From UKL13-2 sp043756275 (GTDB lineage Bacteria; Pseudomonadota; Gammaproteobacteria; Burkholderiales; Usitatibacteraceae): a stretch of 13,849 nucleotides of DNA. The stretch's first letter is position 1, and every line of letters begins with the position of its first letter. This document shows positions 1-6,315 of this stretch, piece by piece. The DNA lies in the NCBI GenBank assembly GCA_043756275.1, contig JAYURJ010000101.1, positions 1 through 13,849 of the forward strand, written 5' to 3'. Under the pieces are notes generated by a model. It had not been told where the DNA came from. It was given only the letters and a program-made list of their open reading frames with translations, and searched no databases. The translations under genes and the position numbers were made by a program.

Positions 1-1657
1 TCTCATCCACCACCAGGCATGCTGGTGAATCAGTCAGGCGATGCGTCACACGCACTTCTTTGACCTTATCGCCCAGCGCGGTTTTGATTTTCTCGACCAG
101 CGGTTTAAATTCTTCGGAAACTTTTTCCTGCGCTTCTTTTTCAGCCTGGTCAGCCAACGCGCCTAAATCCAGATCGCCCTTGGCGACTGACGCCAATTTT
201 TTGCCGTCGAATTCCTCAAACTGTCCGAGCCACCATTCATCCACGCTCTCGGTGAACAGAATAACTTCGATGCCCTTCTTCTTGAACACTTCCAGATGCG
301 GGCTATTCTTGGCAGCCGCAAAGCTGTCGGCGGTGACGTAGTAAATCTTCTCCTGGCCTTCCTTCATGCGCGACACGTAATCGGCAAATGAGACCGTCTG
401 CGCATCGTCGGCGTTGTGCGTGGAGGCGAAACGCGTGAGTTTGGAAAGCTTTTCCTTGTTGGCGAAATCTTCGCCGAGGCCTTCTTTAAACACGCGGCCA
501 AACGCGCTCCAGAATGTTGCGTACTTTTCTTTATTGTTTTCAGCCAGATCTTCGAGCAGACCGATGATCTTTTTTACACTGCCGTTCTTGATCGCGTCCA
601 CATCCTTGGATTCCTGCAAAATTTCACGCGATACATTCAGCGGCAGGTTATTCGAATCAACCACGCCCTTCACAAAGCGCAGGTAACGCGGCAGCAGATG
701 CTCAGCGTCGTCCATGATGAATACGCGTTTCACATACAGTTTCACACCGCGCTTGGCATCGCGATCAAACATGTCGAACGGCGCTTTGGACGGCAGATAC
801 AACAGCTCCGTGTACTCGTGTTTGCCTTCGACTTTTGCGTGCGTCCACGCCAGCGGCTTTTCCCAATCGTGCGAAACGTGTTTGTAAAATTCCTCGTACT
901 CATCTTCGGTGATGTCGCTCTTGCTGCGCGTCCACAAGGCACTAGCTTTGTTGATGGTTTCAAACTCATCCTTCACAACATCTTCCTGCTTGTCCTTGTC
1001 CCATTCGGTCTTCTGCATCACGATCGGCATCTGGATGTGGTCGGAGTATTTGCGGATGATCGATTTCAAACGCCAGTCGTCGAGGAATTCTTTCGCATCT
1101 TCTTTCAAATGCAGGGTGACTTCGGTGCCGCGTGAAACCTTCTCCACAGCTTCCAGCGTAAATTCGCCGTCGCCGCTGCTTTCCCAGCGCACGCCTTCGC
1201 TCGTCGGCGCGCCCGCGAGGCGCGTCACCAGACTGACTCTGTCGGAAACAATAAACGACGAATAAAAACCCACGCCGAATTGCCCGATCAGGCTGGCATC
1301 TTTTTGCTGGTCGCCGGTGAGTTTCGCAAAGAATTCCTTGGTGCCGGACTTGGCGATGGTACCAATGTTGGCAATGACTTCATCGCGCGACATGCCGATG
1401 CCGTTGTCGGCGATGGTAATGGTGCCTGCAGTTTTATCGAGGGACACGCGAATTTTCAGGTCGGTATCGCTCTCGTTCAATGCCGAATTGGTGACGGCCA
1501 TAAAGCGCAGCTTGTCGATGGCGTCGGAGGCATTGGAGACCAGTTCGCGCAGGAAAATTTCGCGATTCGAATACAGCGAATGGATCATCAACTGCAAAAG
1601 TTGTTTGACTTCGGTCTGGAAGGCAAGGGTTTGTTTTTGTTCGGTGGCTGTGGTCAT
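1..1657 (-). CDS. htpG: Molecular chaperone HtpG (Hsp90), 3' end cut by the window edge
   Basis: Cytosolic ATP-dependent Hsp90 chaperone that remodels client proteins together with the DnaK system. The start at 1657 is preceded by a GGAG Shine-Dalgarno about 8 bases upstream. The N-terminal ATPase domain carries the Hsp90 signature NREIFLRELVSNASDAI at residues 31-47, which includes the catalytic glutamate (E38) and the nucleotide-binding asparagine (N42), followed by DNGIGM and a GxxGxG lid region (GQFGVGF). The middle domain (EEFYKHVSHDWEKPLAW; LYLPSKAPFD; YVKRVFIMDD; NLPLNVSREILQ) is complete. About 552 codons lie in the window, against roughly 620-635 for the family, so only the C-terminal dimerisation domain is missing. 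The reading frame is the same at both ends, so no frameshift is indicated. It is divergent from the substrate-binding gene at 1786 and has a heat-shock promoter directly upstream. Confidence 0.98.
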   Translation of the reverse strand, partial: MTTATEQKQTLAFQTEVKQLLQLMIHSLYSNREIFLRELVSNASDAIDKLRFMAVTNSALNESDTDLKIRVSLDKTAGTITIADNGIGMSRDEVIANIGTIAKSGTKEFFAKLTGDQQKDASLIGQFGVGFYSSFIVSDRVSLVTRLAGAPTSEGVRWESSGDGEFTLEAVEKVSRGTEVTLHLKEDAKEFLDDWRLKSIIRKYSDHIQMPIVMQKTEWDKDKQEDVVKDEFETINKASALWTRSKSDITEDEYEEFYKHVSHDWEKPLAWTHAKVEGKHEYTELLYLPSKAPFDMFDRDAKRGVKLYVKRVFIMDDAEHLLPRYLRFVKGVVDSNNLPLNVSREILQESKDVDAIKNGSVKKIIGLLEDLAENNKEKYATFWSAFGRVFKEGLGEDFANKEKLSKLTRFASTHNADDAQTVSFADYVSRMKEGQEKIYYVTADSFAAAKNSPHLEVFKKKGIEVILFTESVDEWWLGQFEEFDGKKLASVAKGDLDLGALADQAEKEAQEKVSEEFKPLVEKIKTALGDKVKEVRVTHRLTDSPACLVVDE

Positions 1658-1714
1658 GGAAAACTCCGTTGTGAATCAATCTATAAGGCATGGTCTAAAA
1701 CAAGTTTGCATCGC

Positions 1715-1743
1715 AAATGCGGGCATGGCGCTGCTTTTTCAAG
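1715..1743 (-). promoter_or_regulatory. Sigma-32 (heat-shock) promoter of htpG
   Basis: On the minus strand CTTGAAA (1743-1737) is a perfect match to the sigma-32 -35 element. After a 14-bp spacer comes CCGCATTT (1722-1715), which matches the CCCCATNT -10 consensus at all but one defined position. The spacer lies in the usual range for this sigma factor. Transcription would start near 1707, giving a leader of about 50 bases before the htpG start. The call is based on the motif and on the expected regulation of htpG; expression is not seen. Confidence 0.75.
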
Positions 1744-1752
1744 TGCTAAAAT
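1744..1752 (+). promoter_or_regulatory. Candidate extended -10 promoter for the substrate-binding protein gene
   Basis: TGCTAAAAT fits an extended -10 element (TGnTATAAT) with one mismatch in the hexamer. It lies 33 bases before the start codon at 1786. No good -35 hexamer is seen at the proper distance, which is tolerated for extended -10 promoters. It abuts the divergent htpG -35 box (1737-1743), so the two promoters would share the same DNA face. Confidence 0.35.
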
Positions 1753-1785
1753 CGGCCTAGATCAAAAAAACCCTAGGAGAGACTG

Positions 1786-3087
1786 ATGACGCACCAACAT
1801 CTGCTGGCCGCCACGCTGGCGACTGCCCTGACGCTATTGAGTGGCCCTTCCAGCGCCGACAATATCAGCGTCATCACCTCGTTCCCCAAGGAACTCACCG
1901 AGGCTTACAAAAAAGCCTATGAAGCCAAATACCCGGCAGACAAAGTTGAAATCCTGAACAAGAACACCGCAGCGGGCATCGCCTATGTGCGCGAACAATC
2001 GGCGGGAAGTCGGCCGGAAGTGTTTTGGGCATCGGCCCCCGATGCGTTTGAAGTACTCGCGTCCGCCAAGCTGCTGCAAAAAGTGGACAGCGGCAATCCG
2101 AATATCCCGGCGAAAGTGGGCTCCTATCCGATCAACGATCCGGAAGGATTGTACAAGGGCCAGGCGCTGGCCGGCTACGGCATCATGTGGAACACCCGCT
2201 ACTCCAAGGCCAACAAGCTGCCCGACCCCAAGGAATGGGCCGACCTGATGGCCCCGGTTTATTTCGGCCATGTCGCAATTTCCTCGCCATCCCGCTCCGG
2301 CACCACACACCTGACGCTGGAAACCATTTTACAAGGCGAGGGTTGGGACAAGGGCTGGAACCAGATGCTGCGTATCGCTGGAAATTGCGCGGCCATCACC
2401 GAACGCAGCTTTGGCGTACCGGATGGCGTTTCCAACGGGCAGTTTGGTATCGGTCTGGTGGTCGATTTCTTTGGACTCGCACCGAAAAATTCCGGCTTCC
2501 CGGTCGAATTCGTGTACCCCAGTGTGACGGCCATTGTTCCTGCCAATATCGCGCTGATCAATGGCGCGAAAAATGCTGACGCAGGAAAACGCTTTATCCA
2601 GTTCACGCTTTCCGACGAAGGCCAGGCGTTGTTGCTCGACAAAAAAATCAGCCGCCTGCCGGTATTGCCATCGATGTATGCGAAAGCACCAGCCGGTTAC
2701 CCGAACCCGTTCACCGGCACCATCAAGGCCAAAGTAAATTTTGATTCGGAATTGTCAGAATCTCGTTACTACGTAGTGTCGTCAATGTTCGACCAGATCA
2801 TCACCTTCCGTCATAAAGAATTAGCTGCTGCAACCAAAGCGATTCACGACGCCGAAAAACGCCTCGGTGGCAAAGCCAGCCCGCAACTTGATGAAGCCCG
2901 GAAGCTCACCTTCACGTCGCCCGTCACAGATGCGCAGACGAAAGACAAAACGTTGTTAGCACTCTTCAAGGCTGATAAAAAAGACGCTGCAGCCACGGCA
3001 CAAAGAACCAAGGTTGAAGAAGAGTGGGCACAGAAAGTGAAAGCTAACTACGCTAAGGCGGGTGAACTGGCGAGTGCTGCAAAGTAA
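1786..3087 (+). CDS. Periplasmic ABC-type substrate-binding protein, iron(III)/phosphoglycerate-like family (AfuA/PgtC-like)
   Basis: A 433-aa secreted binding protein. The start is supported by AGGAGAG just upstream of the ATG. Residues 1-24 form a signal peptide ending in SSA before DN. The mature N-terminus (ISVITSFPKELTEAYKKAYE) and the central block with SPSRSGTTHLTLETIL, GEGWDKGW, VPDGVSNGQFGIGLVVDF and PANIALINGAKNAD are typical of the COG1840 group of solute-binding proteins, which bind Fe(III), phosphorylated sugars or act as sensors for them. The C-terminal 90 residues are a Lys/Ala/Glu-rich helical extension that ordinary iron-binding members lack. No permease or ATPase lies nearby; the gene has its own promoter region and terminator, so it appears to be a single-gene unit. 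It may serve a distant transporter or a sensor, as PgtC does. The ligand cannot be read from the sequence. Confidence 0.88.
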   Translation: MTHQHLLAATLATALTLLSGPSSADNISVITSFPKELTEAYKKAYEAKYPADKVEILNKNTAAGIAYVREQSAGSRPEVFWASAPDAFEVLASAKLLQKVDSGNPNIPAKVGSYPINDPEGLYKGQALAGYGIMWNTRYSKANKLPDPKEWADLMAPVYFGHVAISSPSRSGTTHLTLETILQGEGWDKGWNQMLRIAGNCAAITERSFGVPDGVSNGQFGIGLVVDFFGLAPKNSGFPVEFVYPSVTAIVPANIALINGAKNADAGKRFIQFTLSDEGQALLLDKKISRLPVLPSMYAKAPAGYPNPFTGTIKAKVNFDSELSESRYYVVSSMFDQIITFRHKELAAATKAIHDAEKRLGGKASPQLDEARKLTFTSPVTDAQTKDKTLLALFKADKKDAAATAQRTKVEEEWAQKVKANYAKAGELASAAK

Positions 3088-3096
3088 TGTTGCTGT

Positions 3097-3130
3097 AATA
3101 ATATTTGCCATGTGTAGGACAAATATTATT
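3097..3130 (+). repeat. AT-rich 11-bp inverted repeat after the substrate-binding protein gene
   Basis: AATAATATTTG (3097-3107) and CAAATATTATT (3120-3130) are perfect inverted repeats around a 12-base loop, starting 9 bases after the stop codon at 3087. The following bases are TTGGG, so this is a poor intrinsic terminator by itself. It is probably a 3' UTR stem-loop. Confidence 0.6.
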
Positions 3131-3150
3131 TTGGGAACTTTATCGAATTC

Positions 3151-3181
3151 ACTGCACTCAGTATAAGTGCAGTTGTTTCTT
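3151..3181 (+). terminator. Second 3' hairpin, possible weak terminator
   Basis: ACTGCACT (3151-3158) pairs with AGTGCAGT (3166-3173) across a 7-base loop, followed by a moderately T-rich run (TGTTTCTTT). It could act as a weak terminator or as an RNA-stabilising stem ahead of the stronger hairpin at 3203. Confidence 0.4.
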
Positions 3182-3202
3182 TGAAGTGAGTGAGTAGCAC
3201 CG

Positions 3203-3234
3203 GGGGCCGCAGGAGTGCGGCCCCTTTCTTTTTT
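3203..3234 (+). terminator. Strong intrinsic terminator of the substrate-binding protein gene
   Basis: A perfect 9-bp GC-rich stem, GGGGCCGCA (3203-3211) with TGCGGCCCC (3216-3224), has a GGAG tetraloop and is followed by TTTCTTTTTT. It lies 116 bases after the stop codon at 3087 and marks the right end of the core htpG/binding-protein region. Confidence 0.88.
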
Positions 3235-3300
3235 ACTGGATGAAATGTGCAAAGTCCGGCATTGACGGCACTTTTCAGGCGTTTATGGCTTGAAAGCCGC

Positions 3301-3317
3301 GCCGGTGCTAGAGTTTA
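3301..3317 (+). repeat. Left copy of a 17-bp direct repeat bracketing the accessory region
   Basis: GCCGGTGCTAGAGTTTA at 3301-3317 matches GCCAGTTCTAGAGTTTA at 7985-8001 at 15 of 17 positions, including the identical 10-mer CTAGAGTTTA. The two copies sit at the two ends of the stretch of small accessory genes, which suggests an attachment site or target duplication, but no recombinase gene lies between them. Confidence 0.45.
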
Positions 3318-3368
3318 TAAAAATTACAAACCTGATGCGTCGCAAACGTCATCGTTTGCATTCCGATC

Positions 3369-3636
3369 CTACGCGCGCATTGAACACCCTTCGCGCGCAC
3401 CGCTGACCTTCAACATTTCCCATTGATGGGCCGTCTGGTTCATTGCAGTAAACTATGTTGCGGCCGTGCTGCGTGTCAATTTGAAAGTCAACCGGCCCGC
3501 GAACATTGCTGCGGTAGGCAATTTTAGCCGCTTTGATTCGCGCAAGGATGGCGTTGAAGTCGTCCGGATCTACGCGAAAACAGAAGTGATTTAGGCGGTA
3601 GCCCGCAGTAATTGAATGTCGGCGCGATGATGCCAT
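3369..3636 (-). pseudogene. VOC (glyoxalase/dioxygenase-fold) protein pseudogene: 5' truncated and frameshifted
   Basis: The minus-strand translation contains LNHFCFRVDPDDFNAILARI, GPVDFQIDTQHGRNIVY and NEPDG, which are the C-terminal half of a small VOC-superfamily protein. In that superfamily the His of LNHF and the Glu of the final WEM motif are metal ligands. After EPDG the frame is lost. Skipping one base in the GGG run at 3428-3430 restores GHQWEMLKVSGARE and a stop (TAG) at 3369-3371. The N-terminal half of the usual protein of about 120-130 aa is absent upstream; the sequence there runs into the hairpin repeat at 3657. The gene is therefore broken twice, and the original substrate cannot be named. 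The single-base shift alone could be a sequencing error, but the 5' truncation could not. Confidence 0.72.
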
Positions 3637-3656
3637 CCGCGGGACTTTCCACCCAT

Positions 3657-3745
3657 GTCATTTCGAACCCGGTTTTATCGGGTGAGAAATCTGCTGTTGC
3701 TGTGCTGTGGTGCGAAAGCAGATTTCTCTCTTCGTTCGAAATGAC
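3657..3745. repeat. Nested inverted-repeat (REP/MITE-like) element of about 89 bp
   Basis: Outer arms GTCATTTCGAA (3657-3667) and TTCGAAATGAC (3735-3745) are perfect inverted repeats. Inside them GAGAAATCTGCT (3684-3695) and AGCAGATTTCTC (3717-3728) are a second perfect 12-bp pair. Short unpaired stretches lie between the arms and in the loop. The layout is that of a non-autonomous palindromic repeat. It lies between the VOC remnant and the toxin remnant, and no clear target-site duplication is seen. Confidence 0.7.
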
Positions 3746-3826
3746 AGCGGTATTTTTCAAGGTGGTGCCATGAGGGCAGTAGTCGATAACTTTTCTTAGC
3801 CCCAAAAAAACTCGACCCCGGCCCAA

Positions 3827-3943
3827 TTACTCCAATGAATGCGCAGGGTCGATCTTTAGTTGCGCAAAGTTACTCCGTGCGAGAACTTAAATTTCGGAAG
3901 GTAGCTTATCGAGACATTGCCAATAGCGCTTTGACGCTGTGTT
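3827..3943 (-). pseudogene. RelE/ParE-like toxin remnant with in-frame stop codons
   Basis: Directly after the antitoxin stop codon, and in the same frame, the minus strand reads TASKRYWQCLDKLPSEI, a TAA stop, then VLARSNFAQLKIDPAHSLE and another TAA. This follows the N-terminal pattern of RelE-family toxins (RFWxCYxxLPxxVQxLAxKNFxLLKxDPxHPSLxFKK), with the glutamine codon of VQ changed to a stop and the proline of HPSL lost. No start codon is present in this frame and the second half of the toxin is not recognisable. The locus can no longer encode an active toxin. Recognition is by pattern and by its position after a matching antitoxin. Confidence 0.65.
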
Positions 3944-4144
3944 TCAAAGCTCGCGCGCTACACCCGAGCGGTAGTCGGTACGAGCCTCTGCTGCCAGCTC
4001 GTCAAGCTTTCCAGAAGCGGCATCTTGCTCAATTTGTTTGTCCCACGCCGCAGCATCGTACTCAGCAAACCAGCGTCGAAATTCAGCGAGATCAGCAGGT
4101 GGTAGTGACTCGATAGCTTTCTCAATGGATTTTACGTCTCCCAT
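3944..4144 (-). CDS. Small antitoxin-like protein (orphan partner of a decayed RelE-type toxin)
   Basis: A 66-aa acidic protein, start ATG at 4144 preceded by GGAG with 7-base spacing. It reads SIEKAIESLPPADLAEFRRW then FAEYDAAAWDKQIEQDAASG and KLDELAAEA. This belongs to a widespread family of short proteins encoded just upstream of RelE/ParE-type toxins, with a helical N-terminus around LPPADLAEFRRWF and a D-rich C-terminal part likely to wrap the toxin. The expected toxin follows at once (3943 downwards) but is broken by stops, so this gene is an antitoxin without a local toxin. It could still neutralise a related toxin encoded elsewhere in the genome. Confidence 0.78.
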   Translation of the reverse strand: MGDVKSIEKAIESLPPADLAEFRRWFAEYDAAAWDKQIEQDAASGKLDELAAEARTDYRSGVAREL

Positions 4145-4318
4145 GCTTCTACTCCGGTAGCGATAAGACGATATGAAGTATGCGGCAAGTCACTGTTGAA
4201 GCGCAATTTTGGCGGCTGTCGTATAGGCTGAAAGTCAGAGTGGCCACAGTGAATGTTTTCGCATAGTCACCAGAGAAAATGGGCTCCTTTGATTTTCTCG
4301 TCTCTGAATTGTAGAGAG
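4145..4318. other. Non-coding interval with an inverted repeat
   Basis: No ORF with a supported start is seen here. GAGAAAAT (4273-4280) and ATTTTCTC (4292-4299) form an 8-bp inverted repeat 20 bases beyond the stop of the membrane protein gene at 4319. It lacks a T-run after the stem on the minus strand, so it is at best a weak terminator. The promoter of the antitoxin gene should lie in 4150-4230, but no convincing hexamers were found. Confidence 0.4.
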
Positions 4319-4690
4319 TTAGACATGCGAAGTATTGTTACTCTGACCCCGAATCGCTTCCTTCCGAAGCATGACGGCAACGACTCCAAGAGCCAAAACA
4401 AAATAAAGTGAACCGACAATAGCAAGTATGCGATACCACTGATGGTCGAATGCGGCTCGATTCGCTTTCACGAGAAACGCAACTATTTCTTCTTCGGAAT
4501 ACTTTTCCTTTCTCGCACCATCAAGGTCGAATCCACGACTGGCGGCGACTTTGGATATTCGGGTTTCAATGAATACCGGATCGGTTTGGATTTCATCGCG
4601 GAGATAGATAAAACTAGCGCCCAAAGAAGAAGCTGCTAGTGCCGTTAGTACTAAGAGCCATGCCAAAGCACGCTTGCGAAGTGAAGTCAT
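4319..4690 (-). CDS. Small inner-membrane protein, two predicted TM segments, unknown function
   Basis: The 123-aa product has two hydrophobic stretches, about residues 9-29 (ALAWLLVLTALAASSLGASF) and 87-108 (RILAIVGSLYFVLALGVVAV). They flank a charged loop of about 55 residues rich in Lys/Arg/Glu that probably faces the periplasm. An upstream ATG in the same frame (4777) was rejected because it would lie well inside the lipoprotein gene; the ATG at 4690 comes 4 bases after that gene's stop codon, which suggests one transcript and coupled translation. No clear Shine-Dalgarno precedes it. I do not recognise the family. Confidence 0.7.
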   Translation of the reverse strand: MTSLRKRALAWLLVLTALAASSLGASFIYLRDEIQTDPVFIETRISKVAASRGFDLDGARKEKYSEEEIVAFLVKANRAAFDHQWYRILAIVGSLYFVLALGVVAVMLRKEAIRGQSNNTSHV

Positions 4691-4694
4691 CTTG

Positions 4695-5042
4695 TCATTT
4701 CTGCGAGGGGACTTCTTTAGATGGTTTGATGTTGTACCGATCCAAACCCCATTTTTCAAATCTGCCGCCGCCTTCATAGCGGTATGTGACGCTACCGTCC
4801 TCCCCTCGGTAGACCTTGCCTACAACTAGTTGCGGCATCGTTTGTTCAGATACCTCCCGAAAAGTGGAGCCGTCGAGCCAACTTGTTTTGCCAGTCCGCG
4901 AATCAATTCGGTAAACACGACCATCGGGCCCAGTGCGTAGCTGGAAGTTTTCGGTCGATCCGCTGGCTTTAGAAGAGTCCGTATTTGGTGATGCGCAACC
5001 AACAAGAGCGAGTGCGCAGGCGAAGAAGAGGTATCGATTCAT
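4695..5042 (-). CDS. Small lipoprotein of unknown function
   Basis: A 115-aa protein. The start is preceded by GGAG with 7-base spacing. The signal sequence MNRYLFFACALALVGC ends in an LVGC lipobox, so Cys16 would be lipidated; Ala at +2 favours sorting to the outer membrane. The mature part contains GRVYRIDSRTGKTSWLDG and GSVTYRYEGGGRFEKWGLD, two short Gly/Tyr/Trp-rich beta-hairpin-like segments. The stop codon is 4 bases before the start of the membrane protein gene, so the two are likely an operon. No named family was recognised. Confidence 0.8.
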   Translation of the reverse strand: MNRYLFFACALALVGCASPNTDSSKASGSTENFQLRTGPDGRVYRIDSRTGKTSWLDGSTFREVSEQTMPQLVVGKVYRGEDGSVTYRYEGGGRFEKWGLDRYNIKPSKEVPSQK

Positions 5043-5136
5043 TTCGTTACTCCAAAATCTGCGTCGCGAGTTTCGAGGATTCTGCCGGCCGCCAGACTTG
5101 AGGCATCTTGCGCAGATGGGACGACAGTTGCTCGTT

Positions 5137-5463
5137 TCATCTTATGTCGGCGAATACGGGATGGCCAGTTAGGCCAGACAGAATCCGCCTAATCTCATTC
5201 TGATTTTGCTCGAGCCACCAGTAGGCAATGGGCTTCCCTTGAGCCTGCTCCAGTAGCGCAGGCAACTCTCTCTGTAGATTTTGAACGCCGGCCGCAAATG
5301 CCTGCTCGTAGTTTTCGTCTGTGATAATGACGACGCCCGGATACCTGTCGGGTTCGCACTCGAAATTAAGCTTTAGAAATGTATGCTTGAAGTTGCCATC
5401 GGGGCTTCGCCAAAGGTGGCACATTCCGCCGGTTTGCATTGCGTACTTGGGCTTCGAATCCAT
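5137..5463 (-). CDS. Hypothetical protein, 108 aa
   Basis: A soluble mixed alpha/beta protein: MDSKPKYAMQTGGMCHLW, then GNFKHTFLKLNFECEPDRYP, VVIITDENYEQAFAAGV and a helical C-terminus ending GHPVFADIR. The frame is open further upstream (ATG at 5547). The start at 5463 is preferred because GGGG lies about 6 bases before it, and because the upstream extension (VSLYLVWLHNEIARRLF) has no Shine-Dalgarno at normal distance. No signal peptide or membrane segment is seen with this start. It is 94 bases upstream of the lipoprotein gene on the same strand and could be co-transcribed with it. No family recognised. Confidence 0.6.
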   Translation of the reverse strand: MDSKPKYAMQTGGMCHLWRSPDGNFKHTFLKLNFECEPDRYPGVVIITDENYEQAFAAGVQNLQRELPALLEQAQGKPIAYWWLEQNQNEIRRILSGLTGHPVFADIR

Positions 5464-5845
5464 TTGTTTCCCCATTTGGTAGGTAAATAGGCGGCGAGCA
5501 ATTTCGTTGTGAAGCCAAACTAGATATAGGGAGACTCGCGTCTGCATACAATTCCGCGGCGCTCCCTATCATTCCGTGAATAAAGTGAAAAAAATCATAT
5601 TGAACAGCAGCTTAACATCGACCATTCCGCATTTCACCACCATTAACAGATTCACGAAGTACAGCAGTTGCATTCTCCGCCTGCCGCAACAATAATTTTC
5701 ACTCAAATATCAAACTCAAGCACCATAGCGCTTCTCAGGACATTTTCCGGTAATCATATATCTAACTGGACAACCCATGAGCCGCAAAAACAGTGACACG
5801 AAGCCCGCGAAAGCGGGCTTTTTTATTTTGGCGCTAACGACCGTT
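5464..5845. other. Gene-poor stretch: one tiny possible ORF and an intrinsic terminator
   Basis: No gene of normal size is supported. On the minus strand 5673-5569 could encode a 34-aa hydrophobic peptide (MQLLYFVNLLMVVKCGM and on to FFTLFTE), with a purine-rich GGCGGAGA directly before its ATG, but the spacing is too short for a good ribosome site. A GC-rich hairpin with a T-run sits at 5801-5829. The rest shows nothing recognisable. Confidence 0.35.
5801..5829 (+). terminator. Intrinsic terminator, best on the plus strand and possibly bidirectional
   Basis: AAGCCCGC (5801-5808) and GCGGGCTT (5813-5820) form a perfect 8-bp stem with a GAAA tetraloop, followed by TTTTATTTT on the plus strand. 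No rightward gene ends here. In the leftward direction it lies about 25 bases after the stop of the zinc-ribbon gene (5846), where the T-tract is poorer (TTCGTGTCACTGTTTTT), so it probably ends that transcript and may also act on an unseen rightward RNA. Confidence 0.7.
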
Positions 5846-6313
5846 CTAGGAATTGTCGGTGTAAAAATGAAACGGGAGTTTGGATTTGCAGCGATCACAA
5901 GACAGGGTGTAATGACGCGGGGGCGCGGTATCTCTAGATTCCTGAAGGAAAGACTTTTTGTATTGGAGAAAGCAGTTGCTACACAACTTATGCGCGGAAT
6001 GCAGTGGTTGCACGTTGCCCTTTGCCACATAAGCAAACAAACCTCTGGCAACCTCAAAAACTTCATAATTATTCGCCTCAGTTTCCCAGTTTTTAATTTG
6101 CACCAATTCTTTTTCAAGATTGCCTATTCGACTGGATTGCGTTTGCTGTTTCTCAAGACCGGCGAGCGCCCCTGTCTGAGCCAATATCAGTTTGGCATTT
6201 ACCTCGGAAACTGCGGCGACGATCTCATTGTAATTGCCAAGACTTTGCGCGGACTTGAGAAGGGTAGTTAGCGCATTTATGCTTGTGAAAGCTGCGGAAA
6301 TTTCCGCGTACAT
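5846..6313 (-). CDS. Coiled-coil plus C-terminal zinc-ribbon protein of a prophage-associated hypothetical family
   Basis: A 155-aa protein with two parts. Residues 1-80 are predicted helical (SINALTTLLKSAQSLGNYNE, EVNAKLILAQTGALAGLEKQ, GNLEKELVQIKNWETEANNY) and look like a coiled coil. Residues 95-150 hold two CxxC pairs (C111/C114 in KLCSNCF and C139/C142 in SCDRCKS) that can bind one zinc ion. This layout, a helical N-terminus, a short YVAKGNVQP linker and a paired-CxxC ribbon, is common in uncharacterised genes of prophages and integrated islands. The start is 2 bases after the stop codon of the UPF0339-like gene, with AAAGAAG upstream, so the two form an operon. A terminator-like hairpin follows. 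Role unknown; nucleic-acid or protein binding is possible. Confidence 0.72.
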   Translation of the reverse strand: MYAEISAAFTSINALTTLLKSAQSLGNYNEIVAAVSEVNAKLILAQTGALAGLEKQQTQSSRIGNLEKELVQIKNWETEANNYEVFEVARGLFAYVAKGNVQPLHSAHKLCSNCFLQYKKSFLQESRDTAPPRHYTLSCDRCKSKLPFHFYTDNS

Positions 6314-6315
6314 GG

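Noticed and set aside
416..1135. Plus-strand open frame of 239 aa opposite htpG
   Set aside because: It is the antisense of a continuous, well-conserved Hsp90 frame and has no recognisable protein features.
3342..3359. GCAAACG/CGTTTGC hairpin after the VOC remnant
   Set aside because: A 7-bp stem without a T-run on either strand; too weak to call a terminator or an operator.
3524..3826. Minus-strand open frame of 100 aa beginning MGRGRVFLGL
   Set aside because: It spans the toxin tail, the hairpin repeat and the wrong frame of the VOC remnant; no coherent protein is visible.
5777..6271. Plus-strand open frame of 164 aa beginning MSRKNSDTKPAKAGFF
   Set aside because: Its first codons read through a terminator hairpin, and the rest lies opposite the zinc-ribbon gene, whose paired CxxC motifs and operon position are convincing.
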